DNA of 64,000 nucleotides from an uncultured Lentisphaerota bacterium (GCA_903921725.1 CAIXRA010000026.1:22684-86683); one strand, 5' to 3'. Counted from the stretch's first letter, positions 1 to 10,674 are shown. Made by a program: numbers and translations. The notes: generated by a model from the sequence alone, not told the origin.

Positions 1-2891
<2,891 letters not shown>

Positions 2892-2960
2892 ACGGGAGCA
2901 CGCAGAGGTAGCGTGGCGAAGGCAAGGCACAAGGCGGGCACCAAGTCTTGGCGGTGTCTG

Positions 2961-3067
2961 TCGACAGCCGCCGATAGCCATCGATAACCGTCGGCACCCA
3001 TCGCGATGAACGTCATAGAACCATCGACGGTTATCGATGGGAATCGACGGCTATCGGTGGTTGTCGA
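2961..3067. repeat. TCGA decamer array 1
   Basis: Degenerate tandem array with a period of 10 bp. TCGA, or a one-base variant, starts at 2961, 2971, 2981, 2991 and 3001, and after a phase slip at 3024, 3034, 3044, 3054 and 3064. The left copies read CCRTCGATA and the right copies read TATCGAYGG, so the array is a head-to-head imperfect inverted repeat. It ends in TCGACAA. No gene lies directly behind it; the next array begins about 260 bp downstream. The bases between the two arrays (3068-3285) show nothing I can name. Confidence 0.85.
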
Positions 3068-3285
3068 CAATGTCTGCGCGCTTGTCCGTGCTGATCCGCG
3101 CCCATCAACGCGGAGTCCGCAACCGCCAGAACACCGGCACTCTTTGGCGACCCGTGTTTCCAATCAACAGCCGGCGGTTTGTTTTTTCGGCAGGCGAAAA
3201 AGCACCGGGATGGCGCGCTTGTTCTTTTGGGCTTCGCGGCCAAGCCAACGCCTGGCGGCGGCGCGCGCAACTTGGGGCGACGGGG

Positions 3286-3313
3286 TTGCAATAGGCATCC
3301 GACATGCTATTAT
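3286..3313 (+). promoter_or_regulatory. Candidate sigma-70 type promoter
   Basis: TTGCAA (3286-3291), a 16-bp spacer and TATTAT (3308-3313) in a locally AT-rich patch. Transcription would begin near 3320, at the left edge of the next decamer array, so the array would become the 5' leader of the gene at 3507. Judged by eye from consensus only. Confidence 0.38.
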
Positions 3314-3324
3314 TTAATAGCCGC

Positions 3325-3456
3325 TCGTGATCGTCGATAGCCGTCGGCACCCGTCGATGACCATCGATAGCCGTCGGGGATGTCGAAGGCCATCGAGGGA
3401 CGACGGCAGACTTCGACGGCCATCGGCGGCTATCGGTGGTTATCGGTGGTTATCGA
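3325..3456. repeat. TCGA decamer array 2
   Basis: About 14 units with TCGA or variants at 3325 (TCGT), 3334, 3344, 3354, 3364, 3374, 3383, 3393, 3403, 3413, 3423, 3433, 3443 and 3453. Spacing is 10 bp except for two 9-bp steps (3325-3334 and 3374-3383). The left half has the CCRTCGATA orientation and the right half TATCGGYGG, giving a long imperfect hairpin. It ends in TTATCGACAAT, 51 bp before the start codon at 3507. Confidence 0.87.
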
Positions 3457-3506
3457 CAATCCACCACCCCAAAAAACACCCAACCCCAACCCGAAAGGCC
3501 CGCCCC

Positions 3507-4250
3507 ATGAACTTCGCCAAGTCCGGAGGTTACCGCTGGCTGGACTCTTTTGTCATGGCCAACATCGTCCAACTCGCCACCATTCGGTTCTGCGAGAAGT
3601 TCCTGAACCACCGGAACGATCCCTGCGGTCGCCAGTACGACCAGATGACGCAGGCGGCGCGTTCGGGCAAGGAAAACATCATTGAAGGTTCCGAGCGTAC
3701 GGCCACCTCCAAAGAAACCGAGATGAAGCTCACCGATGTCGCCAAGGCCAGCCTTTGCGAACTCCGCGGCGATTACGAGACCTGGCTCATGCGGCGCCGA
3801 CAGGCCCCCTGGCGCAGGGACACCCCCGAGGCAAAGGCGCTCTTCGATCTGCGCTTCGACAAGCCGGAATACTCAGACGATGTCGCGCATGACGCCTGCA
3901 TCCATATCTTGGCCCAGCAAAAGAAGTTCGCCAAATGGATCGAATCCGACGACGACACCGTGGTCGCCAACGCGCTGCTCATCCTCATCAGCCGGACGAT
4001 CAACATGCTCACGCACCAGCTCCAGGCGCAGGGCGACCGCTTCGCGAAAAGCGGCGGGTTCCGTGAACAGCCGACCACCGTCCGCACCACCGAGCGTGGC
4101 AAACAGGAAGATGCCCCCGCCTGCCCCGACTGCGGCAAGCCCATGCACCGGCGGCAGGCCAAGACCGGCAAGAACGCCGGCCAGGCTTTTTGGGGGTGTA
4201 CCGGCTACCCCGAGTGCAAGGGAGTGCGGAACATGCAGGAGAGGCGCTGA
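3507..4250 (+). CDS. Four-helix-bundle protein with C-terminal topoisomerase-type zinc finger
   Basis: 247 residues. The first ~110 residues match the four-helix-bundle (23S rRNA intervening-sequence protein) pattern: DQMTQAARSGKENIIEGS followed by TSKETEMKLTDVAKASLCEL. The middle and end resemble the 'suffix' domain that accompanies a subset of these proteins (FDLRFDKPE, then NMLTHQLQAQ and FAKSGGFRE). The C-terminus adds a four-cysteine finger (CPDCGKPM ... WGCTGYPECKG) of the type found at the end of topoisomerase I. These proteins are generally taken to bind nucleic acid as oligomers; the cellular role is not known. The ATG at 3507 follows a weak GAAAGG. The longer frame back to 3327 would translate the decamer array and is rejected. 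The gene is flanked on both sides by decamer arrays. Confidence 0.85.
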   Translation: MNFAKSGGYRWLDSFVMANIVQLATIRFCEKFLNHRNDPCGRQYDQMTQAARSGKENIIEGSERTATSKETEMKLTDVAKASLCELRGDYETWLMRRRQAPWRRDTPEAKALFDLRFDKPEYSDDVAHDACIHILAQQKKFAKWIESDDDTVVANALLILISRTINMLTHQLQAQGDRFAKSGGFREQPTTVRTTERGKQEDAPACPDCGKPMHRRQAKTGKNAGQAFWGCTGYPECKGVRNMQERR

Positions 4251-4264
4251 GCGGCAGCCAAATG

Positions 4265-4355
4265 TCGATAGTTGTCGAATGTCGAGGGTTGTCGATAACC
4301 ATCGATGGCCGTCGAGAGCCGCCGATACCCATCGACGGGGGCCGACGGTTATCGA
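4265..4355. repeat. TCGA decamer array 3
   Basis: TCGA-type cores at 4265, 4275, then 4282, 4292, 4302, 4312, 4322, 4332, 4342 and 4352. Period is 10 bp apart from one 7-bp step. The array begins 15 bp after the stop codon of the four-helix-bundle gene and ends 75 bp before the next start codon. A possible -10 hexamer TATATT lies just behind it at 4378-4383, so this array could sit upstream of a promoter rather than in a leader. Confidence 0.85.
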
Positions 4356-4429
4356 AAAAAATCCCTCCGCCCCAAGCTATATTTCCCGGCGACCGCCGCT
4401 GGCCGGCGGCACGCCCGCAGGAACCCCCA

Positions 4430-5122
4430 ATGCCCGCTTCCGCCCCCCAAACCTTCGCGCTCGCCGCCTGTCTTCTGCGGCGCGGGTTCCTGCTGGAGAC
4501 GGCGCCGGACGGACTCTGCCGGCTGACGGCCGACGCGCACCCGGATGACGCGGCGGCGCTGCGTGAGTTGTTAGTGTTTGTAGCTCACTGCTTTAGCGTG
4601 CCGTTCCCCGCGGGGACTCAGGTAAGCGCGGAGATCCGCCGGCAAATCCTGGCGTTCTGGCCGAAATCCAAGATCGAAACCGGCTACCGGGGCGAGCAGG
4701 AGGAATGGGCGCACTTCCGCAGCCGTGAACAGGGCGACCAGGTGCCGGTGCGCGATCTGGAGCCGGGCGTGGCGCTGCCCGTGAAGGTGTTCAATGCCGT
4801 GGGCGCAATGACCTGGTCCTCGTGCGAGAGTCATGGGGAAATCTGCTTCATCGGGCCGTATGCGGCGGCGTGGGCGAAGTTCCTGGTGCTGAACTGGGCG
4901 GGGAGCGACCCGGCGGTGTTCCGCTTCAACGGCACCGTACTGACCCTCCCGGCGAAAGACAGCTCGCCGATGGAGGCCGTGGCTGAAACCGCCGGAAAAA
5001 TCTACGCGGCCCGCACCGCGCTCCGGGCGCTCCGGACCGCCGCCGTCCAGCCGTGGGACAGCAATCACCCGCCGGCCGCCGACACGTTCTTCCACGAATG
5101 CATCCGCCGGCACCGCACATGA
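4430..5122 (+). CDS. Hypothetical protein
   Basis: 230 residues, no family recognised. The start at 4430 is supported by CAGGAA at 4418-4423; the frame is open further upstream but would read through the decamer array. The protein looks soluble and has no clear signal peptide or membrane segment. The N-terminus (FALAACLLRRGF...LTADAHPDDAAALRELLVFVAHCF) looks helical. Later there is a short segment SSCESHGEICF at about residues 125-135 whose Cys and His residues could form a site. Codon use and GC match the neighbours. It is separated from the four-helix-bundle gene by an array and is followed on the opposite strand by pilT, so it appears to be a single-gene unit. Confidence 0.7.
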   Translation: MPASAPQTFALAACLLRRGFLLETAPDGLCRLTADAHPDDAAALRELLVFVAHCFSVPFPAGTQVSAEIRRQILAFWPKSKIETGYRGEQEEWAHFRSREQGDQVPVRDLEPGVALPVKVFNAVGAMTWSSCESHGEICFIGPYAAAWAKFLVLNWAGSDPAVFRFNGTVLTLPAKDSSPMEAVAETAGKIYAARTALRALRTAAVQPWDSNHPPAADTFFHECIRRHRT

Positions 5123-5280
5123 CGCCGGCAACCCTCCGGCCATGCGGTGGGCGTCCTGAACTTGCCCGGAATGGCACACGGTCGAAGATGCGTTCCGCGG
5201 CCGTGAACCCGGCATCGGCACCCTGGTCCGGTATTAGGCGTTCGCCGGCGGGTGAACCCGGGCGGCTCGGACGCTGCGGA

Positions 5281-6381
5281 TCATTCGCCGATGAGCGCGC
5301 CGCTGTCGGTGTTCAGGAAGATGCCGTTGAGGTTCATGCGGAGCGCCTCGGGGTTGTTGGAGGTGTCGAGCGCCGCCTGTTCCGTGATCTGTCCTTCATT
5401 CACCAGCCCGAGCAGACTGCGGTTGAAGGACATCATGCCATCCTCGACGCCGGCCTCAATGGCCAGCGGCAGCCGTTCCAGCTTGTTTTCGACAATCAGT
5501 TTGCGGACAATCGGCGTGGCCAGGAGAACCTCCGTGGCGGGGATCACGCCCTTGCCGCCGGCGCGCGGCACGAGGCGCTGGCAGATGATGGCCGACAGGG
5601 TCGAGGCCAGACTGCGGCGGACCGCCTCCCGCTCCGAGTGCGGGAACATGTCGAGCACGCGGATGATGGACTGGGACGCATTGGTGGTGTGGAGCGTGGA
5701 CAGCACGAGGTGCCCCGTCTCCGCCGCCGTCAGCGCGGTGTCGAAGGTGATGCGGTTGCGCATCTCGCCCACCACGATCACATCGGGATCCTGACGCAGC
5801 GAATGGACGAGCGCGGACTCGAAGGAGATGCTGTCGATACCGACCTCGCGCTGCTCGATGACGCAGCGGTCGTCGTGGAAGCTGTACTCGATGGGGTCCT
5901 CAATCGTGATGATGTGCTGGTGCATGGTGTGGTTCATGTGCTCAATCATGTAGGCGAGCGTGGTGGACTTGCCGGACCCCGTCGCCCCCGTCACGAACAC
6001 AATCCCGTGATTCGCCTCCGCGATCGTCTGGATGACCGGGGGAAGCCCGAGCACTTCACGCGAGGGCACCTTGCCCTTGACATGCCGCAGCGCAATCGCC
6101 AGCATGCCCCGCTGACGGTGAAGGTTCGCGCGGAAGCGCCCGACACCCTCTTCAAAAAAGGCGAAATCCGCGTCGCCGGTCATGTCGAACGGCGTCTTCA
6201 GGTTGGGCGGCAGAATTTCCTTGATGAACTGCTCGATGAAGGGGCGTGAGGTGCTGAACTCCATCTCCACCAGGTTGCCGTCCACGCGGACACCCACCGT
6301 GCTTCCCTCGCGGATGTGCCAATCGGAGGCACCCTCGGCCACCCCCGCCTGGAGCGCGTCATGCAGGCATGTCTTAGGCAT
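5281..6381 (-). CDS. pilT: PilT-like type IV pilus retraction ATPase
   Basis: 366 residues, the normal length for the PilT/PilU hexameric ATPases that power pilus retraction at the inner membrane. Walker A GATGSGKST (132-140), the Asp box ITIEDPIEY (158-166), Walker B DPDVIVVGEMR (198-208) and the His box TGHLVLSTLHT (222-232) are all present. The N-terminal PAS-like domain begins ASDWHIREGS. Walker B ends GEMRN, where most PilT proteins have GEMRD. The gene is last in a minus-strand series after two membrane-anchored coiled-coil genes (81-bp gap). No pilin or pilB gene is in the window, so PilT versus PilU cannot be decided. Confidence 0.92.
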   Translation of the reverse strand: MPKTCLHDALQAGVAEGASDWHIREGSTVGVRVDGNLVEMEFSTSRPFIEQFIKEILPPNLKTPFDMTGDADFAFFEEGVGRFRANLHRQRGMLAIALRHVKGKVPSREVLGLPPVIQTIAEANHGIVFVTGATGSGKSTTLAYMIEHMNHTMHQHIITIEDPIEYSFHDDRCVIEQREVGIDSISFESALVHSLRQDPDVIVVGEMRNRITFDTALTAAETGHLVLSTLHTTNASQSIIRVLDMFPHSEREAVRRSLASTLSAIICQRLVPRAGGKGVIPATEVLLATPIVRKLIVENKLERLPLAIEAGVEDGMMSFNRSLLGLVNEGQITEQAALDTSNNPEALRMNLNGIFLNTDSGALIGE

Positions 6382-6462
6382 CGGTTTGCTTTCCGGACGT
6401 GGCCGTCTGGAAGCGGCGCCCGTCGCTGTTGTGTCGTGCAGGAGCCGTAAAAGCGGATCCGC

Positions 6463-7293
6463 TCAATTGGAAACGGGAGAAAGCCTGTACGGAATTATCC
6501 CCGTCCGCAGGGGCGGCGTGTACGGCTTTTTCTTTGTGATCTGATTCACCCTCTCCCCGCACTCCCTACAATAGTCTGAATCCGCGAAGGATGCCATGAG
6601 CACTTCATAATTTGTCTGCGCCCGGACCAGGTCGCCCTGCATGTACCAGGCCTCGGCGGCCGCAAAAAGCGCAGCCGGAGCAAACGGGGTGCGGATGTAC
6701 TGCAGGTAGAATTTCTGCAGCGCCACGGGATCCATTTTTTTCGTGAGGTCGGTCACCGTCGCCTCCAGCCCGCGGTAGGTCGCGGCGTACGAGGCGGCCA
6801 GCGCCTTTTTTTCCTTCGCCAGCGCCTCCACCTGCTGCGCCAGCACGGGGAGCGTGGGCTCCGCGGCCCCCGCAGTTGCCGATGCGGACGCATCCGGGGT
6901 GGCGGTTTCCGGCGGGGCGGCGGCGGCGGCACTGGCCGCGTCCAGCTCATCCACCTTCTGCTCGCGTTTGTCGTTCTCCTCCGACGCCGACTTGCCCTCG
7001 TCCTCCAGCGGCTTGACCATTTCCTCCAGCCGCGCCAGCTCCGCAGTAGCCGCAGTCTGCTTGTCGGCCTGCGCCTGGTTTTCGGACGCCTGTTCCGCCT
7101 GGGTTGCGGCCTTCTGCTTGCTGAGGCGCACCGTCTGCGCAGCCTCGGCGGAGCGCTTGTTCGAAAGCAGGATGAAAAAGAAGATGGTCGCCAGCAGGAA
7201 GACGCCCCAGCCCGCCAGCGTCAGGGCCTTCATGACCGGGGTGCTGTTCTTCGCACGGGCGGTGCGGTATGCGTTCACGTACGGACTACTCAT
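6463..7293 (-). CDS. Membrane-anchored coiled-coil protein with C-terminal TPR-like region
   Basis: 276 residues, no named family recognised. The start at 7293 has a strong AGGAGG at the right distance. After about 30 residues there is one membrane segment (GWGVFLLATIFFFILL). A long Gln/Glu/Lys/Ala-rich coiled coil follows, interrupted by an Ala/Pro-rich linker. The C-terminal ~90 residues (FAPAALFAAAEAWYMQGDLVRAQTNYEVLMASF) read like a pair of TPR helices. The order suggests a cytoplasmic N-terminus and a periplasmic coiled coil. It starts 19 bp after the stop of the gene at 7313-7804, which has a similar plan, so the two are probably co-expressed. A role in an envelope or pilus assembly is possible from context only. 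Confidence 0.8.
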   Translation of the reverse strand: MSSPYVNAYRTARAKNSTPVMKALTLAGWGVFLLATIFFFILLSNKRSAEAAQTVRLSKQKAATQAEQASENQAQADKQTAATAELARLEEMVKPLEDEGKSASEENDKREQKVDELDAASAAAAAPPETATPDASASATAGAAEPTLPVLAQQVEALAKEKKALAASYAATYRGLEATVTDLTKKMDPVALQKFYLQYIRTPFAPAALFAAAEAWYMQGDLVRAQTNYEVLMASFADSDYCRECGERVNQITKKKPYTPPLRTGIIPYRLSPVSN

Positions 7294-7312
7294 GGCGCCT
7301 CCTGGAATCCCG

Positions 7313-7804
7313 TCACGGGGGTGGAATCGGATTGAAGCCGGGGCCGGCCTCCGCATCGCTGACGGAGCGCGGGAGCAGCGTCTGCGCGGCCTGGCGGAGC
7401 GGGGCCACTTCCTGGGCCAAAGCGGCCTGGCGTTCCTTCAACGCCGCAAGCTCGGCGGCGGCGGCGGCGGCGGACTCGGACCCGGCCTGGACTCGGGCCT
7501 GGGTTGCGGCCAGCTTCTTTTCCAGCGAGACAATTTTCGGGACGAGCGCAGCAGTGCGCTTCGCCTGGGTGTCGCGCACCTGCCGGAGAGCGCCCAGTTT
7601 TCGCTTCAGCTCCGCAATTTTCCCATTGGTTTCGGCCAGCGCTTCCTCGCCGGTGGCCAGGCTTTTGCGGAAAACGCCCTCATTCACCGTCATCTGCTGT
7701 TTCCAGGCGGACTCCCGCTCCCGCAGGCCGACCCCCTCCGAAAAAAGGATTCCGCAGCATCCAAACACGGCCATCACCGCCATCACCCATCCCATCACTA
7801 ACAT
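7313..7804 (-). CDS. Small membrane-anchored coiled-coil protein
   Basis: 163 residues, unrecognised. The start at 7804 is preceded by GGGGAGG; the longer frame to 7912 would begin inside the rplU terminator region. A single N-terminal membrane segment (MLVMGWVMAVMAVFGCCGILF) is followed by about 110 residues of heptad-like coiled coil, and the protein ends in a proline-rich GFNPIPPP. It is the first gene of the minus-strand series coiled-coil, coiled-coil/TPR, pilT. The plan of a short anchor plus coiled coil recalls PilN/PilO-like or cell-division scaffold proteins, but no motif supports a specific assignment. Confidence 0.75.
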   Translation of the reverse strand: MLVMGWVMAVMAVFGCCGILFSEGVGLRERESAWKQQMTVNEGVFRKSLATGEEALAETNGKIAELKRKLGALRQVRDTQAKRTAALVPKIVSLEKKLAATQARVQAGSESAAAAAAELAALKERQAALAQEVAPLRQAAQTLLPRSVSDAEAGPGFNPIPPP

Positions 7805-7849
7805 GGCCGTGTCCTCCCCGTAAACTTTCGCCCCGATACGGCTGGGTTT

Positions 7850-7880
7850 AAAAAAATGGGCGAGCCTCGCGGAACGCCCA
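7850..7880 (-). terminator. Rho-independent terminator of rplU
   Basis: On the minus strand a GGGCG...CGCCC hairpin with a GC-rich inner stem is followed by a run of T (seen as seven A at 7850-7856 on the plus strand). It lies between rplU and the coiled-coil gene and would separate the two units. Confidence 0.65.
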
Positions 7881-7953
7881 CTTCCCTTAATTCGCATGAA
7901 CCTAACGCGCAACGCCCCCGGAAACCCGGAACCGATTCCGCTTCGGCAACGGC

Positions 7954-8274
7954 TTAGCCGGCGACCGTAATTCCCTTGATCTTCACGCGGGTCAGTTCCT
8001 GGCGGTGACCCTGCGTGCGGCGGTAGCGCTTGCGGCGCTTCATCTTGAAGACCACAAGCTTGTCGCCGCGGAGGTGGCCGACCACTTCGAGCTCGACGAC
8101 CGCGCCCGGCACCGTCGGGGCGCCGATCTTGATCCCTGCCTCGTCGTGGACGAGAAGAACCTGGTCCGTGTAGGTCAACACCGAGCCGGGCTCGGCGTCC
8201 ATCCGGTCAAGATCAAGCACCGTACCCGGTTCAACCCGGAACTGCTTGCCGCTGGCCATCATAATTGCGTACAT
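7954..8274 (-). CDS. rplU: 50S ribosomal protein L21
   Basis: 106 residues, standard L21 length. The N-terminus MYAIMMASGKQFRVEPG, the central GAPTVPGAVVELEVVGH and the basic FKMKRRKRYRRTQGHRQ typical of L21's 23S rRNA-binding face are all visible. The start at 8274 has a GGAG about 9 bp upstream; the longer frame to 8328 is not needed. In most bacteria rplU is followed directly by rpmA (L27). Here a terminator and unrelated membrane genes follow instead, so rpmA must lie elsewhere. Expression is probably from the promoter candidate at 8352-8379. Confidence 0.96.
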   Translation of the reverse strand: MYAIMMASGKQFRVEPGTVLDLDRMDAEPGSVLTYTDQVLLVHDEAGIKIGAPTVPGAVVELEVVGHLRGDKLVVFKMKRRKRYRRTQGHRQELTRVKIKGITVAG

Positions 8275-8351
8275 CTGTCTGTCTCCGTGCAGTTCGGCGG
8301 CCGCTTCCAGCAAAGGGTATCGGCCCACCCGTGTCCAAAAATCGAAAGCCT

Positions 8352-8379
8352 AATTTACACCTGTATTCAGTTTTCGCAA
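8352..8379 (-). promoter_or_regulatory. Candidate rplU promoter
   Basis: Minus strand TTGCGA (8379-8374), a 16-bp spacer and TAAATT (8357-8352), about 75 bp upstream of the rplU start codon, in a short AT-rich island of the divergent rplU / DUF47 region. Consensus match only. Confidence 0.4.
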
Positions 8380-8573
8380 CACCCCCCGGGAATATTCTGC
8401 GGAAATGCGTTTCCGTGCGGGATCTCGTGCGCGGGAGGCGCAGGCTTGCGCATTGCGCGTTGCCGTGGTACCTTGCGGTGTTCACGGACACTCCGGCGGC
8501 TCTCCGGCCTCCAGCCAACGGGTACCGTCCATCATCCGGGCGCAACGCAACAACCTTCCGGAATCCATCCCCC

Positions 8574-9218
8574 ATGTTCATGTCACGGCAGAACCGCGAA
8601 TTGCAGGCGAAAATCGAGCGCTACCTGGCGGTGGCCGGCGGCGCCTTCACCTGCCTCCAGTCCGGCATGCACCATTACGTCAAGCACGGACTCGACGCCC
8701 ATTTCGAGACGCTGGTCAAGGAGATCCACACGCACGAGAACGACGCGGACATCATCCGCCGCCAGATCGGCGTGGACCTCTTCGCCAAGTCGCTGCTCCC
8801 GGACTCGCGCGAGGATCTGATGCTGATGCTGGAGCGCGTGGACCTGATGCCGAACCAGGCCGAGGACGTCCTGCGCCAGCTCCACCTCCAGAACATCCGC
8901 CTCCCCGCCTTCATGCACGAGCCGATGCTCGAACTGACCGCCATCGCGAAACAGTCCTTCGACCTGGTCCGGGAAGGGATCAAGGACGCGCTCGCGCAGA
9001 ACGGGCAGATCACCGAGATCACCCGCCGCATCGACGATGCGGAGGAGATCAGCGACCAGATCGAACAGGCGCTCGTGGCCAAGATCTTCCGCAGCGAACT
9101 CCCGCCGGCCGACCGCATCCTGGCGCGCGACATCGTGAACACCACCGGCCTCATCTGCGACTACGCCCAGGACGTCGGCATCTTCCTCACCATCTTCACC
9201 GTCAAACGGCAGGTGTGA
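8574..9218 (+). CDS. DUF47 (PhoU-like) phosphate transport regulator
   Basis: 214 residues. All-helical DUF47/PhoU_div pattern: an N-terminal YLAVAGGAFTCLQSGMHHYV, the HENDADIIRRQIGVDLFAKSLLP motif that is typical of DUF47, then DLMLMLERVDLMPNQAEDVL and a C-terminal DDAEEISDQIEQALVAKIF. Such proteins are commonly encoded next to Pit-type phosphate transporters and are thought to control them. Here the Pit gene follows 326 bp downstream. The gap holds REP palindromes, so co-transcription is uncertain. The start could be 8574 or the in-frame ATG at 8580; the ribosome-binding site is weak in both cases. Confidence 0.9.
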   Translation: MFMSRQNRELQAKIERYLAVAGGAFTCLQSGMHHYVKHGLDAHFETLVKEIHTHENDADIIRRQIGVDLFAKSLLPDSREDLMLMLERVDLMPNQAEDVLRQLHLQNIRLPAFMHEPMLELTAIAKQSFDLVREGIKDALAQNGQITEITRRIDDAEEISDQIEQALVAKIFRSELPPADRILARDIVNTTGLICDYAQDVGIFLTIFTVKRQV

Positions 9219-9245
9219 GGAGGGCGGGGGTTGAGGAGGGGCAGG

Positions 9246-9525
9246 GGTTCACGGTTCAACGGTTCAATGGTTCAGGAGTTCGGCGGTTTGTCGCGCTCGC
9301 TTCTGTATTTCACTTTACCAACGGGGAGTTGACGCATGACCGCTTCCAGACCTCGTTTGTAGTTCCGCCTTCAGGCGGTTCTGTTTTTCCTGAAAAAAAC
9401 CACGGACTGAAGATGCACGGCCGGACCAAATGGAGCCGCCTGAAGGCGGAACTACAAACGAGACTCCGCCCCATTGAACCCTGAACCGTTGCCCCCAACC
9501 GTTGACCCGTGAACCATTGACCCCC
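9246..9525. repeat. Nested inverted repeat between DUF47 and pit genes
   Basis: Outer layer: octamer units of GGTTCAAY type at 9246-9276 (GGTTCAC, GGTTCAAC, GGTTCAAT, GGTTCAGG), with reverse-complement relatives (TGAACC, CAACCGTTGAC, GTGAACCATTGAC) at about 9473-9525. Inner layer: a perfect 27-bp inverted repeat, 9352-9378 against 9436-9462, each arm carrying GTTTGTAGTTCCGCC and the palindrome CCGCCTTCAGGCGG. The spacer between inner arms is 57 bp. Confidence 0.85.
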
Positions 9526-9544
9526 TAAACCAAGGCTTTCCTCC

Positions 9545-10483
9545 ATGTTCGGCTGGATCAGCGGCATCTTCCTGGGCTGGAGCATCGGCGCCAACGACAC
9601 GTCGCACTGCTTCGGCACCGCCGTCTCATCGCGCATGGTGCCGTGGCGGCTGGCCGCAATCCTGATGGCGTTCTTCGTCATCCTCGGCGCGGTGCTGCAA
9701 GGGGCGGAAGGCGTGGAGACGCTGCGCCGGCTGGCGCCGCAGTCCCCCCAGAACGCCGCCATCAGCGCCCTCGCCGCCGCGCTCGCCGTGGCGCTGATGA
9801 CGCTCTTCCGGCTCCCCGTCAGCACCACCCACGCCGTGGTCGGCGCCATCCTCGGCGTCGGGCTGATGCAGGGGCATGTGCAGACCGCCGGCGTCCAAAA
9901 GATCGTGCTCTGCTGGATCGGGACGCCGGTCGGGGCCATGCTCCTTTATGTGTTCTTCCATCTCCTTCTGAGCCGCTGGATCCGCCGGAAGCGCCCCGGG
10001 CTCTTCACGCTCGACCCGCTGCTGCGCGGCGGCCTGATCGCCTGCGGCTGCTACGCGGCCTACGCACTCGGCGCCAACAACGTGGCCAACGTGGCCGCCG
10101 TGCTCGTGGTCGGCACGGGGATGGATGTCCAGCCGGCGATGGCGGTCGGCGCGGTGGCGATCGCGGCGGGCACCCTCACCTTCAGCCGCGGCGTCATGCA
10201 CACCGTCGGTAACGGCATCGCCCGGATCGGTTCCTACGAGGCGCTCGTCGCCCTGCTCTCGATGGCCGTGGTGACGCACCTGTACGCGATCCTCGGCGTG
10301 CCGGTGAGCACCGCGCACGGCATCATCGGCGCGCTGCTCGGGCTCGGCCTGGTCCAGGGGATGCAGGTCATCCACTGGCGCACCCTCGGGCGCATCGCCC
10401 TCGCCTGGGTCGCCACCCCCGTCCTCGCCGGCCTGATCGCCGCCGCCATCTACTTCGTCGAACACCTGCGCTACACGCCGTGA
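9545..10483 (+). CDS. pit: Inorganic phosphate transporter, PiT family
   Basis: 312 residues, about ten hydrophobic segments. The two family signature loops are present as an internal repeat: GANDTSHCFGT near residue 16 and GANNVANVAAV near residue 177. Each is paired with a PVSTTHAVVGAILG / PVSTAHGIIGALLG segment. PiT carriers move phosphate with H+ or Na+ across the inner membrane. At 312 residues it belongs to the short archaeal/PVC-type PiT group and lacks the long central hydrophilic loop of E. coli PitA. The upstream DUF47 gene supports the assignment. The start at 9545 has only a weak AAGG. Confidence 0.93.
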   Translation: MFGWISGIFLGWSIGANDTSHCFGTAVSSRMVPWRLAAILMAFFVILGAVLQGAEGVETLRRLAPQSPQNAAISALAAALAVALMTLFRLPVSTTHAVVGAILGVGLMQGHVQTAGVQKIVLCWIGTPVGAMLLYVFFHLLLSRWIRRKRPGLFTLDPLLRGGLIACGCYAAYALGANNVANVAAVLVVGTGMDVQPAMAVGAVAIAAGTLTFSRGVMHTVGNGIARIGSYEALVALLSMAVVTHLYAILGVPVSTAHGIIGALLGLGLVQGMQVIHWRTLGRIALAWVATPVLAGLIAAAIYFVEHLRYTP

Positions 10484-10674
10484 CCCCGGCGCGTGCCGCC
10501 CCCCATGCCGACCCGCCTTCAACCGATTTTCCCGCAGAGGCGCAGAGGCCGCCGTCATGTTGGGGAATCTTGTTGGGGACGTCATGCTGGGGACGGGCGC
10601 ATGGTTCCCAAAACGGCAACGGAACGTCCACCCGCAGCCGCCCCGGAGGGGAAACGGAACGCCTGCCCCGCAGC

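Noticed and set aside
3006..3317. Small ORFs reading through decamer arrays (IDGYRWLS-type peptides)
   Set aside because: All frames are open by virtue of the 10-bp repeat; peptides mirror the DNA repeat and lack ribosome-binding sites.
3327..3506. Upstream extension of the four-helix-bundle gene to 3327
   Set aside because: It would translate the decamer array and Pro/Lys-rich leader; family similarity begins at 3507.
3507..3560. Similarity of the four-helix-bundle N-terminus SGGYRWLDSF to the translated array GGYRWLS
   Set aside because: SGGYR-x-L-x-SF is, as far as I recall, a normal start of this protein family, so the match to the array is probably chance.
2961..4355. CRISPR interpretation of the decamer arrays
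   Set aside because: No 20-40 bp repeats separated by unique spacers, no cas genes; the unit is only 10 bp and degenerate.
9352..9462. Insertion sequence bounded by the 27-bp inverted repeats
   Set aside because: The 57-bp interior is far too short for a transposase and the ends are REP-like.
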